Assembly (NCBI RefSeq): GCF_037081715.1
Contig: NZ_JAZDDH010000001.1
Coordinates: 496,001 to 560,000, forward strand
Direction: 5' to 3'
Source: Halalkalicoccus sp. CG83
GTDB lineage: Archaea; Halobacteriota; Halobacteria; Halobacteriales; Halalkalicoccaceae
Length of the DNA stretch: 64,000 nt
Numbering within the stretch: position 1 is the stretch's first letter; each line of letters begins with the position of its first letter. The position numbers and the translations under genes are program-made. Shown one piece after another: positions 8,878-18,496 of the stretch. The notes beneath the pieces are model-generated. The model made no database searches and was not told the DNA's origin. It was given only the letters and a program-made list of their open reading frames with translations.

Positions 8878-9621
8878 ATGTTCAACGCGATCGTGAGTGC
8901 CGACACGTTCGGGACGGCGCTCGACTCCGTGAGCGCGCTGGTGGACGAGTGCAAGATCCACCTCAACGAGGAGGGGCTGGCGATCCGCGCCGTCGACCCC
9001 GCGAACGTCGGCATGGTCGATCTCACCCTCGCTTCGGACGCCTTCGAGTCCTACGAGGCCGACGGCGGCCAGATCGGCGTCAACCTCTCGCGACTCGAGG
9101 ACATCGTCGGCATGGCCGACGCCGGCCAGCTCGTCCACCTCGAGCTCGACGAGGAGACGCGCAAGCTCCAGATCCAGCTCGACGGCCTCGAGTACACCCT
9201 CGCGTTGATCGACCCCGACTCGATCCGCCAGGAGCCCGACATCCCCGATCTCGATCTGCCCGCCCGGATCGTCGTCGAGGGTCGCGACATCAATCGCGCG
9301 GTGAAGGCCGCCGACATGGTGAGCGACCACATCGCGCTGGGCGTCGACGAGGAGGAAGAGCTGTTCCAGGTCGAGGCCGAGGGCGACACCGACGACGTCC
9401 ACCTCGAACTCGACCGCGACGACCTGATCGACCTCACGCCCGGGCCCGCCCGCTCGCTCTTCAGCCTCGATTACCTGAAGGACATGAACAAGGCGATCCC
9501 CACCGATGGCGAGGTCACGCTCGAACTCGGCGAGGAGTTCCCCGTGAAGCTCCACTTCGAGATCGCCGAGGGCAACGGCCAGGTCACCTACATGCTCGCC
9601 CCGCGCATCCAGAGCGACTAA
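8878..9621 (+). CDS. pcn: DNA polymerase sliding clamp (PCNA)
   Basis: A 247-residue PCNA. The N-terminal domain begins [20 protein letters not shown] and has the family block [20 protein letters not shown]. The second domain follows after the interdomain connector (residues ~115-130). The C-terminus [10 protein letters not shown] is the usual haloarchaeal ending. The trimer encircles DNA and tethers polymerase, ligase, FEN1 and other partners. The surface is very acidic, as in other halophiles. The gene is followed on the opposite strand by a GNAT gene and then by priL on the same strand; the stop codons of pcn and the GNAT gene overlap. Confidence 0.98.
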   Translation: MFNAIVSADTFGTALDSVSALVDECKIHLNEEGLAIRAVDPANVGMVDLTLASDAFESYEADGGQIGVNLSRLEDIVGMADAGQLVHLELDEETRKLQIQLDGLEYTLALIDPDSIRQEPDIPDLDLPARIVVEGRDINRAVKAADMVSDHIALGVDEEEELFQVEAEGDTDDVHLELDRDDLIDLTPGPARSLFSLDYLKDMNKAIPTDGEVTLELGEEFPVKLHFEIAEGNGQVTYMLAPRIQSD

Positions 9622-10103
9622 AGCCCCTTCTCGTAGCGATACGCTCTATACTCATCACCGTCGAACTCGGCTGTTTCTTCGCCGACTCGCTCGAATCCCT
9701 CATTCTCGTAGAAGTCGATTCCCACCTCGTTTTCGGCGAACACGGAGAGCGTGAGCCGGTCGTATCCCTCGATCTCCGCCTCGACTGAGTCGAGCAGTCG
9801 CCCGCCGATTCCCTCACCCCACTGCTCGGGCCGGACGTATATCCGAAAGAGCTCTGCGACGTGCTTGTCACCCGGGGCAGGACCGACATGGACGAATCCG
9901 GTCGGATCGTTCCCGACCACGTGGACGACGTGCTCCGGCCGCCCGATCGCCTCTCGTAGCCCGTCAGGGTCGTACCACTCGTCGATCGTCCGCTCTACCG
10001 TCTCCTCGCCGAGCAGCCCGTCGTAGGCGGCGTGCCACGAGGTACGCGCGATCTCGCGGATCGACTCCGCATCCTCCGGAGTCGCCTGTCGAACGTCGCT
10101 CAT
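9618..10103 (-). CDS. GNAT family N-acetyltransferase
   Basis: A 161-residue acetyltransferase. The ATG at 10103 gives [20 protein letters not shown], the classic GNAT start; longer upstream readings run into promoter sequence. The acetyl-CoA loop is seen in [19 protein letters not shown], followed by [20 protein letters not shown]. Substrate unknown. It sits antisense between pcn and priL, with less GC-saturated wobble positions than its neighbours, which may mean a later insertion between two replication genes. Confidence 0.88.
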   Translation of the reverse strand: MSDVRQATPEDAESIREIARTSWHAAYDGLLGEETVERTIDEWYDPDGLREAIGRPEHVVHVVGNDPTGFVHVGPAPGDKHVAELFRIYVRPEQWGEGIGGRLLDSVEAEIEGYDRLTLSVFAENEVGIDFYENEGFERVGEETAEFDGDEYRAYRYEKGL

Positions 10104-10150
10104 ACTCGTTGTACGGTCCAGGAACTCATAAACGAGGCCGGGTACCCACG

Positions 10151-10157
10151 TTTTTAT
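10151..10157 (+). promoter_or_regulatory. TATA element of priL
   Basis: TTTTTAT 32 bp upstream of the priL ATG (10189), inside the 85-bp gap after the divergent GNAT gene. It predicts a transcript with a very short 5' leader. Confidence 0.5.
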
Positions 10158-10188
10158 CTGCGGGGCCGACGAACCGACCCGCCAGTCA

Positions 10189-11271
10189 ATGCGCGCTCTC
10201 CACGCCCGATACCCGTTTCTCTCCGCCGCCCGTGAGACCGTCGAAGAGGCCGACGTCGACCTCGTGAGCCTCGTCCGCGAGGACCGGACGGTCGTCGAGC
10301 GCGCGACCGAGCGGGTCGCGGGCTCGCTCCGGGAGGGGAGCGTCGGCGATCCGCATCGGAGCACCCGCGTCGAACTCCTCTCCTATCCGGTCGCGCGGGT
10401 GCTCGTCTCGCTCGTGGACGAGCGGATCTGTACCCGGAAGTACGCCCGCGCCGAGGCGAAGCGTGCCATCGCGCAGTTCACCGACGAACGCGACGCGAGC
10501 GCCGAACTCAAGAGCGCCCGGACCGAGAAGCTCTCGGTCGCCGACCTGCTCGCGGAGTTCGACCTCGAGGAGGCCATCCGCGAGACCGACGCCGGCTATC
10601 GGGTCGCCGTCGGGACCTATCTCGGGCTGACGGCGGACGTCCGCGGCGAGGAGTGGCGCCTGGTCAACCGGACTCTCGCCGACGGCGACGTCCACATCGA
10701 ACGTGCGGAGCTCGACGCCCTACTGGAGGAGGCGATCGCCAAACGGGTCGAGCGCGGCCTTCCCCTCGGGGTTCCCGATCCGATCGCGGACGAGCTCGAC
10801 GAGGAGGTGGCGAGCCTGCGCGAGACGCTCGCCGACCTCGACCTCACCCGCGAGATCGACACCGTCGTTCCCGAACGGTTCCCGCCGTGCATGAAGGCGC
10901 TGCTCGACTCGATCCAGAAGGGCGAGCACCTCGAACACCACTCCCGGTTCGCGATCACCGCCTTCCTCACGAGCATCGGGATGAGCACCGACGAGATCAT
11001 CGACCTCTACATGGTGAACTCGAGCTTCGGCGAGGAGATGACGCGCTATCAGACCGACCACATCCGTGGGGAGACCAGCCCGACGGAGTACTCGCCGCCG
11101 AGCTGTGCGACGATGCAGTCCTACGGCGACTGCGTGAACAAGGACGATCGCTGCGAGACGATCTCACATCCGATGGCCTACTACGAGAAGGCGCTCGACG
11201 AGGCCGACGAGGACGAACTGATCGACTGGCGCGAGGAGGAGGGGGACGGAAACGAGGGGGAGGCCGCCTAA
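10189..11271 (+). CDS. priL: DNA primase large subunit PriL
   Basis: A 360-residue PriL, the non-catalytic partner of the PriS primase that carries the iron-sulfur domain. N-terminal helical part starts MRALHARYPFLSAARETVEE. The four cluster cysteines are visible: one in RFPPCMKALL (about 235) and three in the stretch PPSCATMQSYGDCVNKDDRC (about 305-324), with CET after. Family helix block LEHHSRFAITAFLTSIGMS lies between. The acidic C-terminal tail ends in a run of E and G. Its stop overlaps the stop of the small membrane gene on the other strand. Confidence 0.95.
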   Translation: MRALHARYPFLSAARETVEEADVDLVSLVREDRTVVERATERVAGSLREGSVGDPHRSTRVELLSYPVARVLVSLVDERICTRKYARAEAKRAIAQFTDERDASAELKSARTEKLSVADLLAEFDLEEAIRETDAGYRVAVGTYLGLTADVRGEEWRLVNRTLADGDVHIERAELDALLEEAIAKRVERGLPLGVPDPIADELDEEVASLRETLADLDLTREIDTVVPERFPPCMKALLDSIQKGEHLEHHSRFAITAFLTSIGMSTDEIIDLYMVNSSFGEEMTRYQTDHIRGETSPTEYSPPSCATMQSYGDCVNKDDRCETISHPMAYYEKALDEADEDELIDWREEEGDGNEGEAA

Positions 11272-11477
11272 CGGTTGAGGTAGTACGCGAGACCGAGCCC
11301 GAGAACCGACATCAGGACGACGAAACCGGTGATCGCGCCGACGAGCGCCATCCCGCCGTCGGTCGAGAGGCCGCCTCGGTTGTAGACGTCCCCGATGACG
11401 ACGATCACCGCGATGAACAGCGCCACCGCACCGACGGAAACGGCGATCTCGACGACCGTATCCCGGTCTACGTCCAT
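11268..11477 (-). CDS. Small two-helix membrane protein, 69 aa
   Basis: Begins MDVDRDTVVEIAVSVGAVAL and contains two hydrophobic helices (about residues 8-30 and 42-66) separated by DVYNRGGLSTDGGM. This looks like a family of small haloarchaeal membrane proteins commonly found beside priL, but I know no function. The start at 11477 is chosen because residues encoded upstream of it have no membrane-protein character. The stop codon overlaps that of priL. Confidence 0.72.
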   Translation of the reverse strand: MDVDRDTVVEIAVSVGAVALFIAVIVVIGDVYNRGGLSTDGGMALVGAITGFVVLMSVLGLGLAYYLNR

Positions 11478-11620
11478 GACCGGGCGTTTTCCGCCCCGAA
11501 CTAAAAGCACTTCGAAGCGCGCTTTCCCGACCCCTCCTTCGAGTGGAAGACTTAGGTTGCTCGGGCACCTACTCCGAGTGTAGTCGATTCGGGAGTTCCA
11601 CCGGAACTCCCGGTGATTCC

Positions 11621-12259
11621 ATGACGCAAGCCAGAAACACACCAGCGTCACCAGCGCCGCTTCCGGCCGCCGAGGCCGAACTCGATCGTCGCTCGATCAG
11701 AGCCCGGACCGAGCCGATGACGGTCACCGCGCTCGGCGACGCCATCTACGAGATCGGAACCGAACACAGGACGACGTACCTCGTCGATCTCGCGAGCAAC
11801 CGCTGTAGCTGTCCCGACCACACCTACCGCGACGTCCGCTGTAAGCACCTCCGGCGCGTCGCCATCGAGATCACCGAGGGTCGCGTCCCGCCGCCGGGGG
11901 AGCTGGCGGTCGGATGTGCCGTCTGTGGCGAGGAACTGTTCGTCAACGAGCGCGAGGTCGACGGGGGATCGCACTACTGCGAGGCCCACACCCTGAGGCC
12001 GGGCGCGATCGTCCGCGACCGCGAGACGGGCGACCGGCTGCTCGTGGTGAGCGTCTCCGACCGGCAGGCCGACCACGTCCGCATCGGCGAGTCAGCCTAC
12101 AGCGTCGCGACCTACCCCAACAACCGCTCGTACGACCCGACCGATCCGGTCGTCGGCGCGGTCTACCCCCAGTCGGTCGAGATGACCGATCGGGGTCCCG
12201 AACCGGACGCGCTCCGCGTCTACTCGTTCCCGCGTTCGCGCCTCGAGCGGATCGCCTGA
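11621..12259 (+). CDS. SWIM zinc-finger protein
   Basis: A 212-residue protein with a SWIM finger CSCPDHTYRDVRCKH (CxC...CxH) at about residues 63-77. A second possible metal site follows: CAVCGEELF and HYCEAH around residues 105-130. The ATG at 11621 is preferred because residues upstream of it are low-complexity and unrelated. SWIM domains bind DNA or protein and occur in recombination accessory factors as well as in transposase-linked proteins. The next gene, convergent, is the Holliday junction resolvase Hjc; a functional link is a guess. Confidence 0.85.
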   Translation: MTQARNTPASPAPLPAAEAELDRRSIRARTEPMTVTALGDAIYEIGTEHRTTYLVDLASNRCSCPDHTYRDVRCKHLRRVAIEITEGRVPPPGELAVGCAVCGEELFVNEREVDGGSHYCEAHTLRPGAIVRDRETGDRLLVVSVSDRQADHVRIGESAYSVATYPNNRSYDPTDPVVGAVYPQSVEMTDRGPEPDALRVYSFPRSRLERIA

Positions 12260-12277
12260 TCCATCGGGCTCGTCGAA

Positions 12278-12691
12278 TCAACCCAGCCGGCTCTGTTTCG
12301 ACCCGCCGACGAACGACTCGAACCCCTCCCCCTCCGCGAGCGCCGTCTCCTTCTTGACGCGGTAGTTGCCGCCGTCGGTCGTGTAGAGGTCACCCGGGTG
12401 GAAGAAGTACCAGTCCTCGCGGTCGAACCGCACGCCGATACGGGCCTTCGCGCCGAAGTTCCGCGCGAAGTAGACCAGCGCCTCGACCTCCTCGCCGGTG
12501 AGGTAGATCGGGTCGCCCGCGCTCGATTTCGCCTCGATCGCGTAGAACGCCTCGCCGTTGCCCGCGAGCACGTCCGGAAGCTCCCGGGTCGTGGCGCCGC
12601 CGCTCGCCGGCGCGCGCATCACCGCGAAGCCCGCCTCGTCGAGCCGGTTGACGAGCTCGCGTTCCCGGCGGTCGCCTTTCCTGTTTGCCAT
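12278..12691 (-). CDS. hjc: Holliday junction resolvase Hjc
   Basis: A 137-residue archaeal resolvase that cuts four-way DNA junctions during recombination. The nuclease fold motifs are visible: [20 protein letters not shown] (N-terminal Glu), [11 protein letters not shown] (Asp) and [17 protein letters not shown] (E-x-K). The middle block [20 protein letters not shown] is typical. Length and order match the family. ATG at 12691; the gene converges with the SWIM gene, 18 bp between stops. Confidence 0.95.
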   Translation of the reverse strand: MANRKGDRRERELVNRLDEAGFAVMRAPASGGATTRELPDVLAGNGEAFYAIEAKSSAGDPIYLTGEEVEALVYFARNFGAKARIGVRFDREDWYFFHPGDLYTTDGGNYRVKKETALAEGEGFESFVGGSKQSRLG

Positions 12692-12740
12692 CTCCGTCCG
12701 TCGGTTTTCCCCGTGTACACATAAGCGACGTCCTGTCCGT

Positions 12741-15224
12741 CTACCGGCCGAGTCCTCGGAGAACCTTCACGAGATCCGAATAGGAGCTCTCCCCGTCCTC
12801 GCGGTCCGCGTCGTATCCAATGGCCGGTCGATCGTCAGTGATGCTCGCGGCGTTCTCGACCGTCAGCGCCGTCGTCAGTTCGCCGACGCTGAGTTCGTAC
12901 TCCCCTGACTCGAGGACCTTCGGCAGAATGCCGGGAACGTCGCCGGGGACGACCTCCAGTCTAGAGAGGTCCGCCTCGACCTCGACGGTGGTCGACTCGC
13001 CTGCATCGAGGGCGACCCGTTCGGAGCCGACCAACCGGCGGTCGGGCTGGAGCACCGACCCGTAGGACTGGGTGTTGTAGACCTCGACGATGTGCTCGCC
13101 GGCCTCGTCGCCGACGTTCTCGACGCCGACGCCGACCGTCACCGTGGACGTGTTCGCGGGATTCGAGACGGATCCGGGCGAGACCGAGACGTCGGAGTAC
13201 TCGAACTCGGTGTAGGAGAGTCCGTGGCCGAATGCGTACAGGGGCTCGTGGGGCTCCGCGAGGCTGCTGTCGGCCAGCGGCGGGTAGGCGTCGTAGTTGT
13301 TCGGGACTTTCCCGACGCTCTCGGGCCAGTTGAACGCGAGCTTTCCCGAGGGGTTGTTCTCCCCGAGCAGCGTCTCGGCGATCGCACGGCCGCCGTCGCT
13401 GCCGGGCTGGCCGGCGAACAGCACGGCGTCGAGCGCGTCGAACGTCTCCGCACCCCCGCGAGGGCTGCCCGCGAGGACGAGACCGATCACGGGCGTCTCC
13501 GGCGTCTCCTCCTCGATCGCCGCAACGAGCTTCCGCTGTGCGGGGTCGAGTTCTAGCTCGTCGCGGTCGCCGAAGTCCTCGTTGTGGGGCCCCTCCCCCA
13601 GAACGACGACGACGGCATCCGCGGACCCGGCGGCCTCGCGGACCTCCGCCTCCTGCTCGTCGGTGAGGGCGAAGTCGCCGTTGTCGTCGGACGTGTCGGG
13701 GTTGTAGGGCTGGGCCCGGAAGTCCGTTGGGACGTGGGTCAGCCCTCCGTCGAGGGCGTCCGCCATCGCGTCGTGGACCGTCTCGCCGCGCGGCCGAGGG
13801 CCACCCTCGGTCGGGGCGCCCTCCTCGATGCCCTGCCAGCCTAGCGTCCACGCGCCGTACCGCATCAGGAATCGGTTCTCGATGTCGAGATCCGGATCGT
13901 AGCCCGGCCCGGTCAGTAGGACGTTCTCGCTGCCCTCGAGCGGAAGGGCGTCCTCGTTCTTCAGCAGCACCATCGACTCCCTCGCGAGTCGCTCGGACTC
14001 CTCGCGACCTCCGCCCAGAACCGACGAGATCTTCGACTCGTCGACGGTCGGTTCCTCGAACAGGCCGAGCTCCTCTTTGAGTTCGAGGACGCGCCGGACT
14101 GACTCGTCGATGCGCTCCTCCGACAGCTCGCCGTCCTCGACGAGGCTCACGGTCGTCTCAATGAACTTCGCCGGACCGGGCGCCTCGCCGCCGTTGCCGA
14201 TCATGTAGACGTCGATGCCGGCGTTGAGCCCTTCCTTGACCGCTCGCCGGAAACTGTCGGTGTAGTCGTGGTTGGTGAGCATCCGGTAGAAGTCGTCGTA
14301 GTCCGAGATCACGACGCCCTCGAAGCCGTATCGCTCGCGCAGCATCTGGGTGAGCAGCCACTCGGAGGCGTGTGCGGGCTTGCCGTTGAGCGCGCCGCTG
14401 TTGACCATCACCGTCGCCGGCTCGGCCTCCAGCGCGGTTCGGTAGGGCGGCAGGACGCTCGTCCGAAGGTCGCGCATCGAGGTTCGGGCGTGGGCCCGGT
14501 CGTTGCCGTTCTCGGGGATCGAGTACGCGGCGAAGTGTTTCACCGTCGAGCAGAGCCGGTCGTTGCTTTCGAGCCCCCGGACCCGTGCCTTCGAGACCTC
14601 CCCCTGCAACATCGGGTCCTCGCTGATTCCCTCGAAGAAGCGCCCCCAGCGCGGGTCGCGTTGGAGGTCCGTCGTCGGCGCGAACGTCCAGTGGGCGCCC
14701 ATCGCCGCCGTCGCGTCCGATGTGTGATGTTCGGCCTCCTCGATCAGGTCGACGTCGCGGGTCGCACCCATGTTGATGCGCTGTGGGAACGAGGTCGAAC
14801 CCGCGAGCAGCGTGTTGCCGTGCAGCGCGTCGACCCCCCAGAGGAACGGGATGCCGTGTTCGGAGTTCTCGAGGTTGTACTCCTGGAGCGCGTTGATTCC
14901 CTCGACGGTCTCCTGGGCGTCGAACGTCGGCGGCGACGCCCCGCCCGAGAGGATCGAGCCGAGCCCGAGCTCCGAGAAGTACTCCCCGAGCGTCTCGACG
15001 CCGAACTCGTCGGGGATCTCCTCCGACTCGGGGTCGAACGTTCCGACGTCGACCTGGGTCATCTGGCCGACCTTCTGCTCGAGCGTGAGGTCCGCGAGCA
15101 GCGCGTCGACCTCGCAGTCCGCCCTCGAGTCCTCCGACGCGGCGCTCGCCGTTCCCGTTCCGAGCGCTGTGGCCGTCGTCGTGGCGCCGGTCGCCTTCAG
15201 GAACGTCCGCCGGGAGGCGTTCAT
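12741..15224 (-). CDS. Tat-exported glycoside hydrolase family 3 (beta-glucosidase-like)
   Basis: An extracellular GH3 enzyme of about 827 residues. The ATG at 15224 places [20 protein letters not shown] at the N-terminus, a Tat signal; an in-frame ATG 33 bp upstream is possible. The TIM-barrel domain holds [14 protein letters not shown], the substrate block [26 protein letters not shown] and the nucleophile Asp in [10 protein letters not shown] (about residue 308). Residues about 400-640 form the alpha/beta sandwich with [10 protein letters not shown], then a fibronectin-III-like end domain ([17 protein letters not shown]). It likely releases glucose from oligo- or polysaccharides outside the cell. 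No sugar transporter sits next to it. Confidence 0.92.
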   Translation of the reverse strand: MNASRRTFLKATGATTTATALGTGTASAASEDSRADCEVDALLADLTLEQKVGQMTQVDVGTFDPESEEIPDEFGVETLGEYFSELGLGSILSGGASPPTFDAQETVEGINALQEYNLENSEHGIPFLWGVDALHGNTLLAGSTSFPQRINMGATRDVDLIEEAEHHTSDATAAMGAHWTFAPTTDLQRDPRWGRFFEGISEDPMLQGEVSKARVRGLESNDRLCSTVKHFAAYSIPENGNDRAHARTSMRDLRTSVLPPYRTALEAEPATVMVNSGALNGKPAHASEWLLTQMLRERYGFEGVVISDYDDFYRMLTNHDYTDSFRRAVKEGLNAGIDVYMIGNGGEAPGPAKFIETTVSLVEDGELSEERIDESVRRVLELKEELGLFEEPTVDESKISSVLGGGREESERLARESMVLLKNEDALPLEGSENVLLTGPGYDPDLDIENRFLMRYGAWTLGWQGIEEGAPTEGGPRPRGETVHDAMADALDGGLTHVPTDFRAQPYNPDTSDDNGDFALTDEQEAEVREAAGSADAVVVVLGEGPHNEDFGDRDELELDPAQRKLVAAIEEETPETPVIGLVLAGSPRGGAETFDALDAVLFAGQPGSDGGRAIAETLLGENNPSGKLAFNWPESVGKVPNNYDAYPPLADSSLAEPHEPLYAFGHGLSYTEFEYSDVSVSPGSVSNPANTSTVTVGVGVENVGDEAGEHIVEVYNTQSYGSVLQPDRRLVGSERVALDAGESTTVEVEADLSRLEVVPGDVPGILPKVLESGEYELSVGELTTALTVENAASITDDRPAIGYDADREDGESSYSDLVKVLRGLGR

Positions 15225-15390
15225 GCTCTGCTTCGTTTCGCCCGCTTCGTTTACCATTGGACGTGAGACACGGGACGTGGAACACTAATAGATTACCACT
15301 GTCTACGTGAATTTACTAACGTAAAACCGAGGCGGCGAGCCGTTCGGCGGCGGGAACCGACGTCGAACCGGTCGGAGTCGTCGAGAGGAC

Positions 15391-16680
15391 TTACGTGCCG
15401 TGCTCCCAGCTGTCCATGTACTCCGTCTGCTCCTCGGAGAGCGAGTCGATCCCGACGCCCTCCGCGTCGAGTTTGATCTCCGCGATCTCCCGGTCGAGTT
15501 CGTCGGGCACGTCGTGGACGCCCGCGTCGTACTCATCGCTTCCCTCGACGAGTTCACGCACGCAGGCGGCCTGCACGCCGAACGACTGGTCCATCACCTC
15601 GACCGGGTGGCCCAGCGCGATCGGCGCCGCGAGGTTTACTAACCTTCCTTCGGCGATCACGTTCAGCCGCCGGCCGTCGTCCATCTCGTAGGCCTCGACG
15701 CCGTCGCGGGCCTCATACGAGCTGACCGCGAGCTCGTCGAGCGCGTCGAGGTCGATCTCGATGTCGAAGTGACCCGCGTTCGCGAGCAGGACGCCGTCCT
15801 GCATGGCCTCGAAGTGTTCTCGGACGATCACGTCCCGGTTCCCGGTGGTGGTGAGGAAGACGTCGCCGACCTTCGCGGCTTCTGCCATCGGCATCACGTC
15901 GTAGCCCTCCATGTGGGCCTCCAGGGCTCGGCGGGGCTCGACCTCGGTGACGATCACGTTCGCGTTCTGGCCCGACGCCTTCTTCGCGACGCCCTTCCCG
16001 CAGTAGCCGTAGCCCGCGACGACGACGTCCTTGCCCGCCCACGAGAGGTTCGTCGTCATCGCGATGCTCGCGAGCGAGCTCTCCCCCGTTCCGTGGACGT
16101 TGTCGAACAGCCGCTTCATCGGCGTGTCGTTCACCGCGAACACGGGGTAGTCGAGCGCGCCGTCGGCGTCCATCGCGCGGAGGCGGTGGACGCCCGTCGT
16201 CGTCTCCTCACAGCCGCCGAGGATCGAGTCGATCAGCTCGGGGTAGTCGTCGTGGATCGCCGCGACCATGTCCATCCCGTCGTCCACCGTAACGGTGGGT
16301 TCGTGGTCGATCACCGCCTCGATCGCCGCGTAGTACTCCTCGTCGCCGACGCCCCGTACCGCGTAGGAGGTGATGTTCTCGTGGGCGTCGAGCGCCGCGC
16401 TCACGTCGTCGTGCGTCGAGAGGGGGTTACAGCCCGTGATCGCGACCTCGGCACCGCCGTCGGCGAGCGTCTCGACGAGGTTCGCGGTCTTGGCCTCGAC
16501 GTGCATCGCCATCCCGATGCGCTGGCCCTCGAGGGGTTTCTCCGCCTCGAACTCCTCGCGGATCGCGGTGAGGATCGGCATATGCTGGAACGCCCAGTCC
16601 ATCTTGCGCCGGCCCTCCTCGCGAGCGCCCTCGACGTCGTCGAGATGCTCGCTGATCGGGGGGTACGCCGTCTGACTCAT
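15391..16680 (-). CDS. ahcY: Adenosylhomocysteinase
   Basis: A 429-residue S-adenosylhomocysteine hydrolase, which splits SAH into homocysteine and adenosine. It starts MSQTAYPPISEHLDDVEGAR (ATG at 16680, codon within the ctgactcat stretch). Visible blocks are GMAMHVEAKTANLVETL, GCNPLSTHDDVSAAL, the NAD-binding loop VVVAGYGYCGKGVAKKASG and NAGHFDIEIDLDAL. The chain ends at MDSWEHGT without the Lys-Tyr tail of eukaryotic forms, as in other archaea. A small ORF lies 31 bp upstream on the same strand, and a DadD-type deaminase follows further upstream. Confidence 0.96.
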   Translation of the reverse strand: MSQTAYPPISEHLDDVEGAREEGRRKMDWAFQHMPILTAIREEFEAEKPLEGQRIGMAMHVEAKTANLVETLADGGAEVAITGCNPLSTHDDVSAALDAHENITSYAVRGVGDEEYYAAIEAVIDHEPTVTVDDGMDMVAAIHDDYPELIDSILGGCEETTTGVHRLRAMDADGALDYPVFAVNDTPMKRLFDNVHGTGESSLASIAMTTNLSWAGKDVVVAGYGYCGKGVAKKASGQNANVIVTEVEPRRALEAHMEGYDVMPMAEAAKVGDVFLTTTGNRDVIVREHFEAMQDGVLLANAGHFDIEIDLDALDELAVSSYEARDGVEAYEMDDGRRLNVIAEGRLVNLAAPIALGHPVEVMDQSFGVQAACVRELVEGSDEYDAGVHDVPDELDREIAEIKLDAEGVGIDSLSEEQTEYMDSWEHGT

Positions 16681-16711
16681 GCCCGAGAGTCGGAGAGGCG
16701 CACCCAAAACC

Positions 16712-16870
16712 CTACCGAAGCCCGCGTCGTCGCTCGCGGTAGTACCGCCCCATCTCGTCGACGAACCACGGTTTCGGCGTGAACGCGCCGGCGATCGTCC
16801 GGAGCGGGTTCCGGGGGGTCGGTGCGACGGCCCTACGCCCGATCGGTCGTCGGATCAGGGATCGCTCCAC
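16712..16870 (-). CDS. Possible 52-aa basic protein upstream of ahcY
   Basis: An open frame starting at GTG 16870 and ending 31 bp before ahcY encodes a basic peptide. Its last part, AFTPKPWFVDEMGRYYRERR followed by RGLR, has the look of a conserved protein end rather than random frame. No ATG is in frame upstream, so the start is uncertain. It shares the strand of ahcY and might be co-transcribed. I do not recognise the family. Confidence 0.42.
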   Translation of the reverse strand: MERSLIRRPIGRRAVAPTPRNPLRTIAGAFTPKPWFVDEMGRYYRERRRGLR

Positions 16871-16956
16871 ATCGCTGTACGCCGTGGACGTATGCGCCGA
16901 GCGAAGGGCGACTGGGCAGGCCGCAGACCTTTCCGTCTCGCTCCGTGAGAGGTCCC

Positions 16957-17112
16957 ATGAGCTATCGAAACTCCGGCCACCGGACGACGATCGGCTGGTC
17001 GCTGCTCTCCTCGGGCCTGGTGACGTTGCTACTGAAGGTGCTCCCGTACGACTCGCTGTGGTGGGGACTGTTGCTCATCGTCGCCGGCGCCGCCGTGATG
17101 TACTACCGGTAG
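16957..17112 (+). CDS. Small membrane protein, 51 aa
   Basis: MSYRNSGHRTTIGWSLLSSG begins a 51-residue protein with two short hydrophobic stretches (SLLSSGLVTLLLKVL and WWGLLLIVAGAAVMYY). The ATG at 16957 follows GAGAGGTCCC, a weak ribosome binding site. The stop TAG lies at 17110-17112, one base from the stop of the convergent DadD gene. Function unknown; resembles small haloarchaeal membrane proteins of similar length. Confidence 0.65.
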   Translation: MSYRNSGHRTTIGWSLLSSGLVTLLLKVLPYDSLWWGLLLIVAGAAVMYYR

Positions 17113-17113
17113 T

Positions 17114-18415
17114 CTACCGGTTCGCGCGTGCGACCGCCTCCGCGGCCCGCCGCTCGGCCTCCTCGCGCACCCGATCCTCGTCGAGCGTCAGCACCTCGCG
17201 GTCGCGCATCACCACTCGTCCGTCACAGACCGTGTGGCGCACGTCCGAGCCGCGGACGGCATACGCGAGGTGGCTGAGGAGGTCGTGTGCGGGCGTGAGG
17301 TGTGCGTGCTCGAGGTCGATCACCGCGAGGTCGGCGTTCGCACCCGTCTCGATCCGTCCCGAGTCGATCCCCAGCGCCTCGGCGCTCCCCGCTGTCGCCA
17401 TCTCCACCGCGGACTCGGCGGGGACGGCACTCGCGTCGTCGGCCGCGAGCTTTCCGAGCATCGCGGCGTCGCGTAGCTCGTCGAACGCGTCGAGGTCGTT
17501 GTTCGAGGCCGCGCCGTCGGTGCCGATTCCCACCGTGACGCCGGCGTCCAACAGCTTCTGCACCGGTGCCATCCCGCTCGCGAGCTTCATGTTCGAGGCC
17601 GGACAGTGGATCACGCTCGCGCCCGTCTCCGAGAGCAAAGCGATCTCACGGTCGTCGAGGTGGACGCCGTGGGCGAGGAAGTCCCCCTCCTCGAGCATTC
17701 CTACCTCCCGAGCGTACTCCAGCGGCCGAACGCCTCGCTCGTCGACGATCGGCTCGACCTCCTCCGCGGTCTCGTTGGCGTGGTAGTGGATCGGAACGCC
17801 GGCCTCGCGGGCGCCGTCGACGAGATCCGCGAGATGCTCCTCGCCGACGGTCGTGAGGCTGTGGGGCATCACCGCCGTCGAGATCCGTCCGTCCGCCGCG
17901 CCGTCGAACTCCTCGGCGATCGCGACGCTCTCCTCTGCGTCCTCCCGGGCCGCCTCCTCGTCCTTCCCGACGGTGACGACGCCGTGGCCGAGTCGGGCAC
18001 GGGTTCCGCTCTCCTCGACGACTGCGGCGACCTCGGGGACGTGGAAGTACATGTCCGCGAACGCGGTCGTCCCCGATCTGATCATCTCCAGGACGCCGAG
18101 TTCGACGCCGGCGCGGACGTCCTCCGGGGTCAGCGCGCCCTCGACCGGCCAGACGTCCTCGCGGAGCCACGTCTCGAGGGGTTTGTCGTCGGCGTACCCC
18201 CTCAGAAGCGTCATCGCGGCGTGGCCGTGGGCGTTGACCAGCCCCGGGATCACGAGGCCGCCCCCGGCGTCGAGTCGTTCGTCGCCCACGGGCAGTTCGT
18301 CGGGGTCGCCGACCGCGAGGATCTCGCCTTCCTCGCGCTCGACGAGCACGTCCGCCCGTTCGACGCTCATGTCCGGCAGGAGGACGCGTCCGCCATCGAT
18401 CCGTAGCGTGCTCAT
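17114..18415 (-). CDS. dadD: Amidohydrolase, 5'-deoxyadenosine / S-adenosylhomocysteine deaminase type
   Basis: A 433-residue metal-dependent deaminase of the MtaD/DadD/ATZ-TRZ group. The start [20 protein letters not shown] is at the ATG ending at 18415. Metal and catalytic motifs are [29 protein letters not shown] (with the catalytic E of the family), LAHGVHLDD and [16 protein letters not shown]. Family members turn 5'-deoxyadenosine, SAH, methylthioadenosine or adenosine into inosine forms. Its closeness to ahcY, which makes adenosine from SAH, supports a role in recycling SAM by-products. The exact substrate is not fixed. Confidence 0.86.
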   Translation of the reverse strand: MSTLRIDGGRVLLPDMSVERADVLVEREEGEILAVGDPDELPVGDERLDAGGGLVIPGLVNAHGHAAMTLLRGYADDKPLETWLREDVWPVEGALTPEDVRAGVELGVLEMIRSGTTAFADMYFHVPEVAAVVEESGTRARLGHGVVTVGKDEEAAREDAEESVAIAEEFDGAADGRISTAVMPHSLTTVGEEHLADLVDGAREAGVPIHYHANETAEEVEPIVDERGVRPLEYAREVGMLEEGDFLAHGVHLDDREIALLSETGASVIHCPASNMKLASGMAPVQKLLDAGVTVGIGTDGAASNNDLDAFDELRDAAMLGKLAADDASAVPAESAVEMATAGSAEALGIDSGRIETGANADLAVIDLEHAHLTPAHDLLSHLAYAVRGSDVRHTVCDGRVVMRDREVLTLDEDRVREEAERRAAEAVARANR

Positions 18416-18496
18416 GACCCTCGGTTCCGGATCGGGCCGCCTCAATCTGCCGGTGTGCACCGCAAGGCAGTTGCCCTCGCCGCCGAACGGGGAGGT

